DNA of 40,427 nt from Burkholderiales bacterium (GCA_026417035.1 JAOAEA010000034.1:1-40427); one strand, 5' to 3'; counted from the stretch's first letter, positions 1 through 9,112 are shown. Notes: generated from the sequence alone by a model not told the origin. Translations and numbers: made by a program.

Positions 1-523
1 GAGCCAGTACTTCGGCGTCACGCCCGACCTCCTCACTTTCGCCAAGGGCGTGACGAGCGGCACCGTGCCGCTCGGCGGCGTGCTCGCGAGCCGCGCGATC
101 CACGACACCTTCATGAACGCGGCCCAGCCCGGCGTCGAGCTCTTCCACGGCTACACGTATTCGGGCCACCCGCTCGCGGCCGCGGCGTGCATCGCGGCGC
201 TCGACACCTACGCGGACGAGAACCTCTTCGAGCGGGCCGAGGCGCTGGCGGCTTACTTCGAGGACGGCGTGCACGCGATGCGCGGGTTGCCGCACGTCGT
301 CGACTGCCGCAACCTGCAGCTCATCGGCGCCGTGGAGCTCGCGCCGCGTCCCGGCGCGCCGGGCGCGCGCGCGCTCGAGGTCTTCGCCAGGGCCTGGGAC
401 CGGGGCGTGTACGTGCGCCCGATCGGTGAGTCGATCGCGTTCTGTCCGCCGCTCATCGCCGAGAAGCGGCACCTCGACGAGATCTTCGGCGTCGTCGCGC
501 AGGCGATCCGGGAGGTGCCGTGA
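1..523 (+). CDS. Class III PLP-dependent aminotransferase, C-terminal part (5' truncated by window edge)
   Basis: Only the last ~173 codons lie in the window; the reading frame is open from base 2. The segment TFAKGVTSG contains the lysine expected to form the Schiff base with pyridoxal phosphate. The following VPLGGV and the HGYTYSGHPLAAAA stretch are typical of omega-amino acid:pyruvate or beta-alanine aminotransferases of the class III fold. Near the C-terminus VYVRPIGESIAFCPPL is the usual small-domain end of that family. The exact amine donor cannot be told from this fragment. The stop codon overlaps the GTG start of the next gene (GTGA), so the two are probably co-transcribed. Confidence 0.9.
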   Translation, partial: SQYFGVTPDLLTFAKGVTSGTVPLGGVLASRAIHDTFMNAAQPGVELFHGYTYSGHPLAAAACIAALDTYADENLFERAEALAAYFEDGVHAMRGLPHVVDCRNLQLIGAVELAPRPGAPGARALEVFARAWDRGVYVRPIGESIAFCPPLIAEKRHLDEIFGVVAQAIREVP

Positions 524-1533
524 GCCGCGCGCGCACGACGGCGGCGGCGGCCCTCGCCGCCGCGCTGCTCGCGCCCGCGCCGGCGGACGCGCAGCTCTAT
601 CGCTGGCGCGATCCGCGGACCGGCGCGCTCAACTACTCGAACGTGCCGCCGCCCTGGTACCGGCGCGGCGAGGGCGCGGGTCCGCCGGTGGAGACGATCG
701 TCGGTGGCAAGGTCGTCGAGCAGCGCGCCGCGGCGGGCGCGCAGGCGGCGCGGGCAGCGATGCCCGCCGCTGCACCCTTCCCGGCGAACGCGACCGACGC
801 GCAGGCCGCGGAAGTGGTGATCGCTCTCCTCGGGCTGCGCGACGCGCTCGCCGGGATGTCGCGCTCGGTCGAGAACGCGCTCGCCGCCTCGCCCGCATGG
901 GCGCGCGCGTCGCCGCAGCTCCGCGAGACGGCGCTCGTCGCGGCGCGCGCGAGCTTCCTGCCGGACAAGCTCGCCGCCGCGATGGTCGCCTCGCTCGCCG
1001 CCGAGGCGAGAGTACCCGAGCTGCGCGCGTTCTACGACGCCATGCAATCTCCGCTCGCGCAGCGCATGGCGGCGCTCGAGCGGGAGCGCATGCGCATGCT
1101 TTCCGGCCCCGACACCTTCGCGGCCCCGGTGACGCGGCCGGCGACGTCCGGGCGCGCGGCGCTCATCGAAGAGCTCGAGCGCGCGGCGGCGGTCTCGGAG
1201 CTCGCGGCGACGGCCGCCGCGACGGCGCAGGCGCTCGCGCTCGGCGCGATCCCGCGCGCGACGCCGCTCGACGCCGAATACGAGTTCGAGCGCGCGAAGG
1301 CAGCCGTCGCGCGCGACCTCCGCCCGCGGCTCCTCCTCGCCCTGCAGTTCGTCTACGAGCCCGCGTCGGACGAGGAACTGCGCGAATACGTGGCGCTCAA
1401 CCGCCGGCCCGAGGTCGCGCGCGTGAACCCCGCGATCGCGCGGGCCTACGGAAGGGCGATCGGCGGCGCTTTCGCGGAGTGGTTCGCGGCGCTCGCGCGC
1501 GCATCGGCCCCAGCCCGGGCAGCGGTCCGCTGA
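520..1533 (+). CDS. Exported DUF4124-like protein of unknown function
   Basis: A 337-residue protein starting at a GTG that overlaps the upstream stop. Residues 1-25 form a signal peptide (alanine/leucine-rich core, cut likely after ADAQ). The mature protein begins QLYRWRDPRTGALNYSNVPP, which resembles the short DUF4124 domain found at the N-terminus of many proteobacterial periplasmic proteins. The rest is alanine- and arginine-rich and helical, with repeated LRD/ERxR patterns and no catalytic motif that I recognise. Its translational coupling to an aminotransferase gene gives no clear hint of role. The DUF4124 assignment rests on the YRWRD...Y(S/T)N pattern only. Confidence 0.8.
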   Translation: MSRARTTAAAALAAALLAPAPADAQLYRWRDPRTGALNYSNVPPPWYRRGEGAGPPVETIVGGKVVEQRAAAGAQAARAAMPAAAPFPANATDAQAAEVVIALLGLRDALAGMSRSVENALAASPAWARASPQLRETALVAARASFLPDKLAAAMVASLAAEARVPELRAFYDAMQSPLAQRMAALERERMRMLSGPDTFAAPVTRPATSGRAALIEELERAAAVSELAATAAATAQALALGAIPRATPLDAEYEFERAKAAVARDLRPRLLLALQFVYEPASDEELREYVALNRRPEVARVNPAIARAYGRAIGGAFAEWFAALARASAPARAAVR

Positions 1534-1552
1534 GGCGCCCTGCGGAAACGCA

Positions 1553-1574
1553 ACGGGCCGGCTGGCCGGCCCGT
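1553..1574. terminator. Hairpin between convergent genes, probable terminator
   Basis: Perfect 9-bp inverted repeat ACGGGCCGG / CCGGCCCGT with a 4-base loop, 20 bases after the stop of the plus-strand gene and 20 bases after the stop of the minus-strand gene. On the minus strand a short T-containing run (TTGCGTTTCC) follows, so it fits termination of the PEP-CTERM gene best. There is no U-tract on the plus strand. Confidence 0.55.
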
Positions 1575-1594
1575 GCGAAGATCGGTCGGGTGCT

Positions 1595-2248
1595 TCAGCC
1601 CGCCCGCCGCCGGATCGCGAAACCCATCATGCCGATGCCGGCGAGGAAGAGGGCGAGGGTGCCCGGTTCGGGAACGGGCATCACCTGGAACTTGATGTTG
1701 TCGATGCCGACGTCGTAGCCGTCGGGCCCGAACCGCAGCCGCAGCCCGGCGGTGGACCAGAGGTCCGGGAGCGCGTAGTTCGCCTTGTTCTTGTCGTCGA
1801 ACGTCACCGGCGTCCGGGCGACGCTGAACGCCTGCGAGAACACGCTCGTCGCGCCGTCGAGGAGCGACACCTGGGTCGACCGCTCGGTGCCGCCCCAGGA
1901 GCCGAGCTCGAACGACAGCAGCTTCACCTGGTAGCCCGCCGCGGGCAGGAACGCGATTTCCGGCGTGCCGCCCAACGCCCCGTAAGCCACGTCCTTCAGG
2001 CCCGCGTAGCCGGTGCTCCAGAACGCGATGCCCTCGGGCGAGCCGACCGTGAACGCGTAGCGCACGTCGAGCTGCAGCTGGCCGCCGACCACGACATCCC
2101 CATAGGTCTGGCTGACGAACGAGCCGTTCGAACACTTGCCGTCGGACGTCGCGCAGATGTTGCCGCTGAAGGTGAGCGGCGTGACGCTCGCGGCGGCGGG
2201 GAGGGCCGCGAGCATCCCGAGGAGAAAGGCCGGCGCGAGTCTTTTCAT
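1595..2248 (-). CDS. PEP-CTERM sorting domain exported protein
   Basis: A 217-residue protein. It has an N-terminal signal peptide (MKRLAPAFLLGMLAALPAAA) and a C-terminal PEP-CTERM tail: VPEPGTLALFLAGIGMMGF followed by the basic stretch AIRRRAG. Such tails are recognised by the exosortase EpsH/XrtA in bacteria that export exopolysaccharide, and the protein is released at the cell surface. The central part is beta-rich with no enzymatic motif, consistent with a matrix or surface protein. A GGAGG Shine-Dalgarno sequence lies before the ATG. No exosortase gene is in the window. Confidence 0.9.
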   Translation of the reverse strand: MKRLAPAFLLGMLAALPAAASVTPLTFSGNICATSDGKCSNGSFVSQTYGDVVVGGQLQLDVRYAFTVGSPEGIAFWSTGYAGLKDVAYGALGGTPEIAFLPAAGYQVKLLSFELGSWGGTERSTQVSLLDGATSVFSQAFSVARTPVTFDDKNKANYALPDLWSTAGLRLRFGPDGYDVGIDNIKFQVMPVPEPGTLALFLAGIGMMGFAIRRRAG

Positions 2249-2453
2249 CTTTGGCCTCCGTTCGCTCCCGAAGCCGGCGTCCGGCGGATTTCACAATGCC
2301 GTGACAATTTGCCGCTGCGGACGTCGGAAAGCCGCCGTTACTGGCGGGACCGTGGCGGATCTCACGCTCCGTCGGCCGGAAACAGGCGGCGCACCGGAGG
2401 CGACGCAAGTTCCGCGCCCGCGCAGCGCGCGCACCGAGGGGAACCGCGGCCTC

Positions 2454-4433
2454 TCAGCCCTTGAAGACCGCGGCGACGCGTCCGCCGAGCGAGCGCAGGC
2501 TGCCGAGGATGCGCTGGCCGATCGAGGATTCGCGGGTCCCGGGGCTCGCCTCCGCCTGCTCGGTGGCGACGAGCTCGGGCGCGACGCGGAAGCTCTCGTA
2601 GCGCTCGAGCGCCGCCACGACGTGGTTGCGGAGCTGCGCGAGGTTGATCGGCTTCGCCACGAAGCGGAAGAGCCGCGCCTGGTTGATGAGGCCGATCACC
2701 ATCTCCGAGTCGGAGGCCTTGGTGATCGCGATGGCGAGCGTCTGCGGGTGCTCCTGCTTCAGGAGCTTGAAGAGCGCCGCCACCTCCTCGCGCGCGATGT
2801 CGAGGTCGGCGACGAGCACGGCGATCTCCTCGGACTCGAGGGCGCGCAGCGCCTCGTCGAGGTTGCGCGCGTAGAGGACGCGGCACGCGCCCTCCATGAG
2901 TTCGCGCACGGCGCGGTGGATGCGCTCGTCGTCGTCGAACACGAGCACCGTGCGGTCCTTCGGCACCTTGAAGCCCCTGGGCAGCGGCGGCGCCTTGGCG
3001 AGCCCGACGGCGACCGCGACCGCCTCGCGCAGCGTCGCCGCGAGCTCGTCGTTGTCCCAGGGCTTGGAGATGAAGCGGTAGACCTCGCCCTCGTTGATCG
3101 AGCCCACGATGGACGCGAGGTCGGAGTATCCGGTGAGGAGCAGCCGCACCGTCTTCGGGGCCACCTCGCGCACGTGCCGCAGCAGCTCGACGCCCTGCAT
3201 CCCCGGCATGCGCTGGTCGCTCACCACGACGTGGAAGCTCTTGCGCCGCAGGAGCTCGACGGCCGAGTCCCCGCTCATGACGCTGTCGACCTCGTACTTG
3301 TCGCGGAAGATCGCCTTGAGCGCCGCGAGGATGCGGACCTCGTCGTCGACGAACAGCACGCGCGGGCGCGGGGGTTGCGGCGCCCCCGCGGGCGGCCCGG
3401 CGGTGGCCGCGTCCGGAGCCGCCGCCTTCTCCTTGCCGGCGAGCGCGCGCTTCAGGGCGGCCGCCCCGACGGGAGCCTTGGGCGAGCCGGCCCCGGCCGG
3501 CGGGGCGCCGCGCTCGTATTGCACGCGCTGCGTCGCCGTCGACGGGGGCTCCGTCGGGCCGTCGCCGGAAGCGGCGGCCGCCGGTTCCGGTTCCTCCGGC
3601 TCGGCGCCGCCGTAGAAGGCGTGGTGCAGCGCCTGCAGGAACTCGCGCGCCGTCGCGTAGCGGTCGGCCGGGCTCTTCGCGAGCGCCTTCAGCACGACCT
3701 CGTCGAGCGCGGGCGGCAGCCGCGGCTCGTGCTTCGACGGCGGCGCCGGCATGTCGTGGAGCACCTGCTTCATGATCTGCGCGTCGGTGCCCTTGAACGG
3801 CCGCGTGCCGGTGAGCACCTCGTAGACGATGACGCCGGCCGCGTAGATGTCGGTGCGCTCGTCCACGCGGTCGCCGAGGAACTGCTCGGGCGACATGTAG
3901 TTCGGCGTGCCGAGCACCTCGCCGAGCTTGGTGAGGTTGGAGGTCTGCAGGCGCGCGATGCCGAAGTCGCTGATCTTCACGAGCCCCTGCTCGCTCACCA
4001 GGACGTTCGAGGGCTTGACGTCGCGGTGGATCACGCCGCGCGCGTGCGAGTACTCGAGCGCCTCGAGAATGTGGTCGAGCACCTCCGGGAAGCGCTTGAA
4101 CTCGGGGCGGAACCCGGCCGCGAGGTGCTCGCGCAGCGACTTGCCGACGACGCACTCCATCGCGATGAACGCGTAGTCGCCGTCCTCGCCGTACTCGTAG
4201 ATCGAGACGATGTTCGGGTGCTGCAGGCCGCCGGCGGCCTGCGCCTCGAAGCGGAAGCGCTCGAGCAGCGCCGCGGCGTTCTCCGGGTCGAGCTTCGACT
4301 TGCGGATGACCTTGAGCGCGACGTCGCGGCGGATCACCGGGTCGAAGCCGCGGTACACGACGCCCATGCCGCCCTCCCCGAGGCGGCCGACGATCTCGTA
4401 CTTGCCGATGCTCTTGGGGGTCTCGTCGCCCAT
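2454..4433 (-). CDS. Ser/Thr protein kinase fused to two response-regulator receiver domains
   Basis: A 659-residue cytoplasmic protein. Residues ~11-275 are a Hanks-type kinase with glycine loop GEGGMGVV, ATP lysine K41 (VALKV), catalytic HRDVKPSN (D138) and DFG (D156-G158), so it looks active. A proline/alanine-rich linker follows (~280-355). A first receiver domain (~357-475) has DDE, the phospho-acceptor segment VVVSDQRMPGMQG and KPW. A second receiver-like domain (~489-608) has FDDDE, VLVADLD and KP, so it may still accept phosphate. There is no transmembrane segment. The start lies 9 bases downstream of the stop of the histidine kinase gene, so the kinase pair forms an operon. The histidine kinase is the likely phosphodonor to one of the receivers (inference). 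Kinase-REC-REC in one chain is an unusual order. Confidence 0.92.
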   Translation of the reverse strand: MGDETPKSIGKYEIVGRLGEGGMGVVYRGFDPVIRRDVALKVIRKSKLDPENAAALLERFRFEAQAAGGLQHPNIVSIYEYGEDGDYAFIAMECVVGKSLREHLAAGFRPEFKRFPEVLDHILEALEYSHARGVIHRDVKPSNVLVSEQGLVKISDFGIARLQTSNLTKLGEVLGTPNYMSPEQFLGDRVDERTDIYAAGVIVYEVLTGTRPFKGTDAQIMKQVLHDMPAPPSKHEPRLPPALDEVVLKALAKSPADRYATAREFLQALHHAFYGGAEPEEPEPAAAASGDGPTEPPSTATQRVQYERGAPPAGAGSPKAPVGAAALKRALAGKEKAAAPDAATAGPPAGAPQPPRPRVLFVDDEVRILAALKAIFRDKYEVDSVMSGDSAVELLRRKSFHVVVSDQRMPGMQGVELLRHVREVAPKTVRLLLTGYSDLASIVGSINEGEVYRFISKPWDNDELAATLREAVAVAVGLAKAPPLPRGFKVPKDRTVLVFDDDERIHRAVRELMEGACRVLYARNLDEALRALESEEIAVLVADLDIAREEVAALFKLLKQEHPQTLAIAITKASDSEMVIGLINQARLFRFVAKPINLAQLRNHVVAALERYESFRVAPELVATEQAEASPGTRESSIGQRILGSLRSLGGRVAAVFKG

Positions 4434-4442
4434 CGCCGGATT

Positions 4443-6236
4443 CTAAGCCGCCGCCGCCGCGATCTTCGAGCGGATCGGCAGCAGGACCGTGAAGCGCGTC
4501 CCCTTGCCGACCTCGGAGTCCACCTCGATGCGCCCGCCGTGGCTCTCGACGATCTTGTAGGAGATCGAGAGCCCGAGCCCGGTGCCCTTGCCGACTTCCT
4601 TGGTGGTGAAGAACGGGTCGAAGATCTTCGTGCGCACCTCCGGCGGGATGCCGTGGCCGTTGTCGATCACGTCCACCGCGACGTGGTCGGCGTCGGCGAC
4701 GCGCGTGCGCACGGTGATCTCGCCGCCCGCGTCGGACGTCGCCTGCGCCGCGTTGGTCACGAGGTTGAGGAACACCTGGTTGAGCTGCGAGGGCATGCAC
4801 TCGATGCGCGGGATCGCGCCGAGCTCCTTGTTCACGTGCCGCCCCTTGAGCACGTTGCGCCCGATGACGAGCGTCGACTCGATGCCCTCGTTCAGGTCGA
4901 ACTCCGCCACCTTGCTGCGGTCGAGCCGGCTGAAGTCGCGCAGGCTCGTGACGATCTCGGAGATGCGCTGGATGCCGTGACGGCCGTCGCCCACCAGGGC
5001 GCGCAGCTCGCCGAGCGCGTCGTGCGACTTCATCCCGCCGACGAGGGACGTGACCCGCGCGAACTGCGCCGCGAGCGTCTCCTCGTCGGCGTCGGCGCGC
5101 TCGAGCATGCCGAGCAGGCGCTCGGTCTCGCCGGCCATGTCCGCGATCTCGGGCAGCCGCGCGTCGACCGCGTCGAGGCTCGACTTCACGTAGGCGAGCG
5201 GGGTGTTCACCTCGTGCGCGACCCCGGCGACCATCTGCCCGAGCGAGCTCATCTTCTCGCTCTGGATCAGCATCGCCTCGGACTGTTTCAGGCGCTCGAG
5301 CGCGTCGGACAGCTCCCGCGTGCGCTCCGCGACGCGGCGCTCGAGGCCCTCGTTCGCGTCCTTCAGCTCGAGGTTGATCCGGCGGATGGTGCGCATCGAC
5401 TCGGCGAGCTTCCATGCGTAGTAGCCGACCACCACCAGCAGGAACCCGGAGTAGAAGAGGAGGTAGACGCGGTAGCGCTCCGCCTCGGCCACGGCGTTCC
5501 CGTAGTCCCGCTCGAGGAGGCGCGAGAGGAGGTCGAGGCGCGGGCCCGTGGGCACGTCGCCGAACGCCTCGAGCGCGCGGTCGCGCGCGAGCCGGGCGGT
5601 CGCGACGGCGCGCACGGCATCGGCGTAGCGCGCGACGGGGCCCGCCAGGGGCTCGGGCGCCGGCATCGCCGTGAGATCGTCGACCGCGAGCCCGAGCGCC
5701 TTCAGGTTGTCCTGGCTCGGGGATGCCCCGAAGCGCAGGAGCGCGGCTTCCGCGCGCGCGGCGGCGTCCGCGAAGAACGCATGGGGCGAGGGCGCGCCCT
5801 TCGGCGCGGGCGGCGCGTCCGCGATCGCCGCGGCGAGGGCGCCCTTGGCGGCATCGAATTCCTTGAGGGCGGCGCGATGGGCCGCGCCCGCGTCGGCGAC
5901 CTTGGGCGCGAACTCGGCCTTGTCGTCGAACGTGCGGCGCAGCGCGGACGCCGTCTGGACCGCGAGGGGATCGGACGCCCCGAAGCCCGCGGCGAGGATC
6001 CGCGCGACCTCGCCGCGGCCGGCGGCGAAGTCGATCGGCGGCGCAGGCTCGCCGGCGCGGACCGCCCGCGCGAGGCCGTCCCAGCGCTGGTCGATCTCGG
6101 AGAGCGTCCTCAGGCCCGCGAGGGCGCGGGTGTGCGCCCCGAGGTCCACGGCGCGCGAGCTGAGGTAGAAATACAGCCACCCGCCGACGAGGATCGCTGC
6201 GGCGAGGGCGAGCGCGACCCCGCGGACGATCTTCAC
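4443..6236 (-). CDS. Membrane-bound sensor histidine kinase
   Basis: 597 residues from a GTG start. Upstream in-frame codons are arginine-rich and non-protein-like, and this start puts a transmembrane helix directly at the N-terminus ([20 protein letters not shown]). A periplasmic helical sensor region of about 220 residues follows, then a second helix ([19 protein letters not shown]) and a coiled coil. The dimerisation domain has [10 protein letters not shown] (phospho-accepting H341). The ATPase domain has the N box [14 protein letters not shown]1 DNGHGIP, the F box and GKGTGLGLS. The small alanine-rich sensor region has no recognised ligand-binding fold. It is transcribed just before the kinase-REC-REC gene, which probably carries its output. 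No clear ribosome binding site is seen, so the exact start is uncertain. Confidence 0.9.
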   Translation of the reverse strand: MKIVRGVALALAAAILVGGWLYFYLSSRAVDLGAHTRALAGLRTLSEIDQRWDGLARAVRAGEPAPPIDFAAGRGEVARILAAGFGASDPLAVQTASALRRTFDDKAEFAPKVADAGAAHRAALKEFDAAKGALAAAIADAPPAPKGAPSPHAFFADAAARAEAALLRFGASPSQDNLKALGLAVDDLTAMPAPEPLAGPVARYADAVRAVATARLARDRALEAFGDVPTGPRLDLLSRLLERDYGNAVAEAERYRVYLLFYSGFLLVVVGYYAWKLAESMRTIRRINLELKDANEGLERRVAERTRELSDALERLKQSEAMLIQSEKMSSLGQMVAGVAHEVNTPLAYVKSSLDAVDARLPEIADMAGETERLLGMLERADADEETLAAQFARVTSLVGGMKSHDALGELRALVGDGRHGIQRISEIVTSLRDFSRLDRSKVAEFDLNEGIESTLVIGRNVLKGRHVNKELGAIPRIECMPSQLNQVFLNLVTNAAQATSDAGGEITVRTRVADADHVAVDVIDNGHGIPPEVRTKIFDPFFTTKEVGKGTGLGLSISYKIVESHGGRIEVDSEVGKGTRFTVLLPIRSKIAAAAA

Positions 6237-6424
6237 GCCACGGCGCCTGCGCGGTTCGCGCCGGCGCGGCGCTCGGACCGCTCCGGGCTCAAGCCGGTGG
6301 AGGCGGCTCCGGTGATGAGGGGCACCGCGAATTTCTCCTGGAAGCCGTTTGTCGGGGCGGGCGGGGCCGATCCGCCTGCGCCGGCGCCGCCCCGGGATCG
6401 GTGTTGTGCGCCGAGCAGCGTGCT

Positions 6425-6536
6425 GCAAAACGCCGTCATGACAGCGGCGAGGCCCCTGCCGGAGAGCCTCCCAGGAGCGAAGAGCGCGTTTTGCGTCACT
6501 GGTTTTGGGGATCCAAAAGGGGTTGTGGCCCCTTTT
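6425..6536 (+). ncRNA. Candidate structured leader or small RNA with alternative hairpins
   Basis: Seen in the sequence: a 9-bp long-range stem (GCAAAACGC at 6425-6433 with GCGTTTTGC at 6486-6494); a hairpin TTTTGG / CCAAAA (6503-6508 with 6513-6518); and a terminator-like hairpin AAAAGGGG / CCCCTTTT (6515-6522 with 6529-6536). The last two share bases 6515-6518, so they exclude each other. This order (closing stem, antiterminator-like hairpin, terminator-like hairpin) is the layout of a regulated leader. The next gene starts 170 bases further on. It does not match any riboswitch class I can name, and it may instead be a stand-alone small RNA. Confidence 0.3.
6515..6536. terminator. Terminator-like hairpin with A/T flanks
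   Basis: Perfect 8-bp stem AAAAGGGG / CCCCTTTT with a 6-base loop. Because the stem base is A4/T4, the transcript in either direction would end in a short U run, so it could work on both strands. It lies between two divergently transcribed genes, where no terminator is expected unless a short RNA is made there. Confidence 0.5.
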
Positions 6537-6706
6537 GCATCGATTCGTTAGGCCGGCATGATACGGCATGGCGTCCGGCCGCCAAACGGTCGGTCGGGCG
6601 CCCGTGGCGGCTCCCGGCGCCCGCGCGTGACGAAATGCCCGTTTCGCCGGCCCGCGGCGGCGCTGGGCTAAAATTGCCGGCTTCGCCAAGCACTTCCGAG
6701 GCCCGC

Positions 6707-7918
6707 ATGCCCCAAGTCAGCCGCCGCACCGCCGCCCTCGGCACCGAGAACGCGTTCGTCGTGCTCGCCGAGGTGAGCGAGCTCGTCCGGCAGGGCAAGG
6801 ACGTGATCTCCTTCTGCATCGGGCAGCCCGACTTCCCCACGCCGGCCAACATCCAGGACGCGGCGGTCCGGGCCATCCGGGAAGGGCGGCACGGCTACAC
6901 CCCCTCGGCGGGCATTCCCGAGCTGCGCGAGGCGGCCGCGCGCTACATGGGCGCCATGCGGGGCCTCGCCATCGACCCCGAGCATGTGGTCGTCGGTGCC
7001 GGGGCGAAGCCGTTCATCGCGTACGCGATCCTCGCGACCACCGACTACGGTGCCGGCGACGAGGTCGTCTACCCGGTGCCCGGTTTCCCGATCTACGAGT
7101 CGCAGATCCGCGCGCACGGCGCGGTGCCGGTGCCGCTGCACCTGCGCGAGTCGCGCGACTTCGCTTTCGACCCGGCGGAGCTCGAGGCGAAGATCACGCC
7201 GCGCACGCGGCTCGTGATCCTCAACTCGCCCCAGAACCCCACCGGCGGGATCCTGCGGCGCGCGGACCTCGAGGCGATCGCCGCGATCCTCGCCCGGCAC
7301 CCCGACGTCTGGGTGTACGCCGACGAGATCTACTCGCGGCTCGCGTACGCCGAGCCGTTCGCGTCGATCGCCTCGCTGCCGGGCATGTACGAGCGCACCA
7401 TCATCTCGGACGGCGCCTCGAAGACCTGGGCGATGACGGGTTGGCGCATCGGTTTCGCCGCGAATCCGCTCCTCGCGCCGGCGTTCACCCGCTGGGTCAC
7501 CAACACCGACTCGTGCGCGTCCCAGCCGAGCCAGTGGGCCGCGGTCGAGGCGATCCGCGGGCCGCAGGATGCCGCCGAGGCGATGCGGCGCTCGTTCGTC
7601 GAGCGGCGCGATCTGATCGTCGGCCTGCTGAACGAGGTGCCGGGCGTCGCGTGCCGGACCCCCGGCGGCGCGTTCTACGCCTGGCCGAACGTGACCGAGG
7701 CGTGCCGGATGATCGGCGCCGCCGACAGCGAGGAGTTCCGCCGGCGGCTGCTCAACGAGGCCGGCGTCGCGGTGCTCGCGGACGTCCACTTCGGCAGCCG
7801 CGTGCCGGGCGAGGGGCAGCACGTGCGCTTCAGCTACGCCGCCTCCCCCGAGGCGATCGAAGCGGGGGTCGCGCGGATGGCGGATTTCATCCGCAAGAAC
7901 GCGCGGCGGGTGGCTTGA
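6707..7918 (+). CDS. Class I/II PLP-dependent aminotransferase (aspartate aminotransferase-like)
   Basis: 403 residues from ATG 6707, the usual length of fold-type I aminotransferases. Recognisable segments are the substrate-loop IGQPDFPTP, PNPTGG-type LNSPQNPTGG, YADEIYSRL, and the PLP lysine in SDGASKTWAMTGWR (K239), followed by the phosphate-binding arginine. R in VRFSYA near the C-terminus fits the substrate carboxylate-binding arginine. The substrate cannot be assigned beyond an amino acid/2-oxo acid pair. The upstream in-frame extension is rejected because it translates the structured intergenic segment. A Pyr/Asp aminotransferase role in amino-acid metabolism is the family expectation only. 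Confidence 0.92.
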   Translation: MPQVSRRTAALGTENAFVVLAEVSELVRQGKDVISFCIGQPDFPTPANIQDAAVRAIREGRHGYTPSAGIPELREAAARYMGAMRGLAIDPEHVVVGAGAKPFIAYAILATTDYGAGDEVVYPVPGFPIYESQIRAHGAVPVPLHLRESRDFAFDPAELEAKITPRTRLVILNSPQNPTGGILRRADLEAIAAILARHPDVWVYADEIYSRLAYAEPFASIASLPGMYERTIISDGASKTWAMTGWRIGFAANPLLAPAFTRWVTNTDSCASQPSQWAAVEAIRGPQDAAEAMRRSFVERRDLIVGLLNEVPGVACRTPGGAFYAWPNVTEACRMIGAADSEEFRRRLLNEAGVAVLADVHFGSRVPGEGQHVRFSYAASPEAIEAGVARMADFIRKNARRVA

Positions 7919-8081
7919 TCCGAGCTTCAGCGCGAAGGTCGCGGAGCGCACGGAGGGCCGCAGGGGTGCTCTCCGCGCGGGTTGCGCGCGGACGCCGGGC
8001 CGCCAGGGTGTCGTTTCCCGAGGCGCCCGCATCGACGCCCCTCCCCGCGGGGCGCCGCGCCCTCTGCGTCGAGGCGATGCG

Positions 8082-8537
8082 GTGACGGGCGGGATCTGGA
8101 AACCCAGCGTCACCGTCGCCGCGGTGATGGAGCGCGACGGCCGCTTCTGCCTCGTCGAGGAAGAGATCGACGGCCGGCTCGTCCTCAACCAGCCGGCCGG
8201 CCACTGGGAGCGGGGCGAGACGCTCGCGCACGCGGCGGCCCGCGAGGCGCGCGAGGAGACGGGCTACGACTTCGCGCCGACGCACCTCGTCGGCGTCTAC
8301 GGCTGGCACCTCGCCGCGAAGGACCTCACCTTCCTGCGGTTCGCGTTCGGCGGCGAGCCGACCGGCTGGGACCCGGAGCGCGCCCTCGACAAGGAGATCC
8401 GGCGCGTGCTCTGGATGACCCCCGAGGAGGTGCGCGCGAGCGCGCCGCGACACCGCAGCCCCCTGGTGCTGGCCTGCGTCGAGGACGCGCTGCGGGGCGT
8501 GCGCCATCCCCTCGCCCTCGTCGCGCATCTCGCATGA
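8082..8537 (+). CDS. nudJ: NUDIX hydrolase, NudJ-like
   Basis: 151 residues from a GTG start. The NUDIX box is complete: G-x5-E-x7-REAREETGY (from GHWERGET). N-terminal KPSVTVAAVMERDGRF is characteristic of NudJ, which in Escherichia coli hydrolyses thiamine pyrophosphate precursor HMP-PP and other nucleoside/phosphate anhydrides. The gene stands two places upstream of mnmA, matching the enterobacterial nudJ-mnmA neighbourhood. That context is my main reason for the symbol. The stop overlaps the ATG of the next gene (ATGA). The 163 bases before it (7919-8081) hold no gene that I can support. Confidence 0.85.
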   Translation: MTGGIWKPSVTVAAVMERDGRFCLVEEEIDGRLVLNQPAGHWERGETLAHAAAREAREETGYDFAPTHLVGVYGWHLAAKDLTFLRFAFGGEPTGWDPERALDKEIRRVLWMTPEEVRASAPRHRSPLVLACVEDALRGVRHPLALVAHLA

Positions 8538-9112
8538 GCCGCGCCGCCCGCAGCCTCGCCGCCGTCGCGCTCGCGCTCGCGTGCGGGTCTTCCGCCGCCG
8601 AGGAGGAAGCGGTCGTCTGCTACAACTACGGCTGCAAGGACAAGGCGGTCGTCTTCTTCGACGAGGCGTCGCTCAAGCAGGTCCAGGCGCAGTTCCGGGA
8701 AGCCCACACCCCGGAGGCCGAGCGCGAGGCGCTCGCCCGCGCGGTGGCCTTCCTCTATTTCTTCGCTGGCCAGCAGACGCCGGTCTGGCGCGACCGGGGC
8801 GGGAACTACGCCGACGGCGAGGTCGACGGGCGGATGGATTGCATCGACCACTCCACCAACACTACGACGTTCCTCGATCTCCTCGTGCGCCGCGGGTGGC
8901 TGCGGTTCCACGCGGTCGGCGAGCCGGTCGAGCGCGGGCGCTTCCTCTCGGATCACTGGAGCGCCCGGGTCGTGGCGCGGGACGGCGGCGGCGAGTTCGC
9001 GGTGGACACCTGGTTCCTTGATCCGGGCGAGCCCGCCGCCATCTTCCCGCTGCAGGAATGGCTCGACGGCGCCTGGCCGCCGGGCCGCAGCTTCTGGACG
9101 CACGGCCGATGA
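8534..9112 (+). CDS. Conserved exported protein of unknown function
   Basis: 192 residues with a signal peptide ([23 protein letters not shown]). The mature part has a cysteine pair ([11 protein letters not shown]) and a conserved-looking [17 protein letters not shown] segment, then VDTWF near the C-terminus. I do not recognise a catalytic fold, although the Cys...His...Asp arrangement (CIDH, VDTW) is reminiscent of papain-like peptidases; this is only a resemblance. It overlaps nudJ upstream and mnmA downstream by four bases each, so the three genes are translated from one message. Confidence 0.82.
   Translation: MSRAARSLAAVALALACGSSAAEEEAVVCYNYGCKDKAVVFFDEASLKQVQAQFREAHTPEAEREALARAVAFLYFFAGQQTPVWRDRGGNYADGEVDGRMDCIDHSTNTTTFLDLLVRRGWLRFHAVGEPVERGRFLSDHWSARVVARDGGGEFAVDTWFLDPGEPAAIFPLQEWLDGAWPPGRSFWTHGR

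Larger units (their letters stand above)
6237..6706. other. 470-bp intergenic stretch between divergent genes, with structured AT-rich segment
   Basis: No convincing protein gene on either strand. The left 180 bases are GC-rich without obvious signals. Positions 6425-6536 hold a cluster of AT-containing inverted repeats, listed separately. A TAAAAT hexamer at 6669-6674 lies 33 bases before the ATG of the plus-strand aminotransferase gene and could be its -10 element, but no good -35 is present. Confidence 0.6.

Noticed and set aside
2291..2310. A sigma-54-like element (TGTCACG...TTGT on the minus strand) upstream of the PEP-CTERM gene
   Set aside because: The spacing between the two blocks is one base short of the -24/-12 rule and the conserved GG and GC are not both present.
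2136..6551. A 1471-codon open frame on the plus strand antisense to the two kinase genes, and a 1272-codon frame on the minus strand
   Set aside because: Both are shadows in a very GC-rich region; their translations are arginine-, alanine- and leucine-rich without domains, whereas the minus-strand kinase frames contain complete catalytic motifs.
7919..8081. Possible copy of the 103-bp repeat before the NUDIX gene
   Set aside because: Some GC-rich words are similar, but no ordered match to the hairpins of copies A and B could be found.
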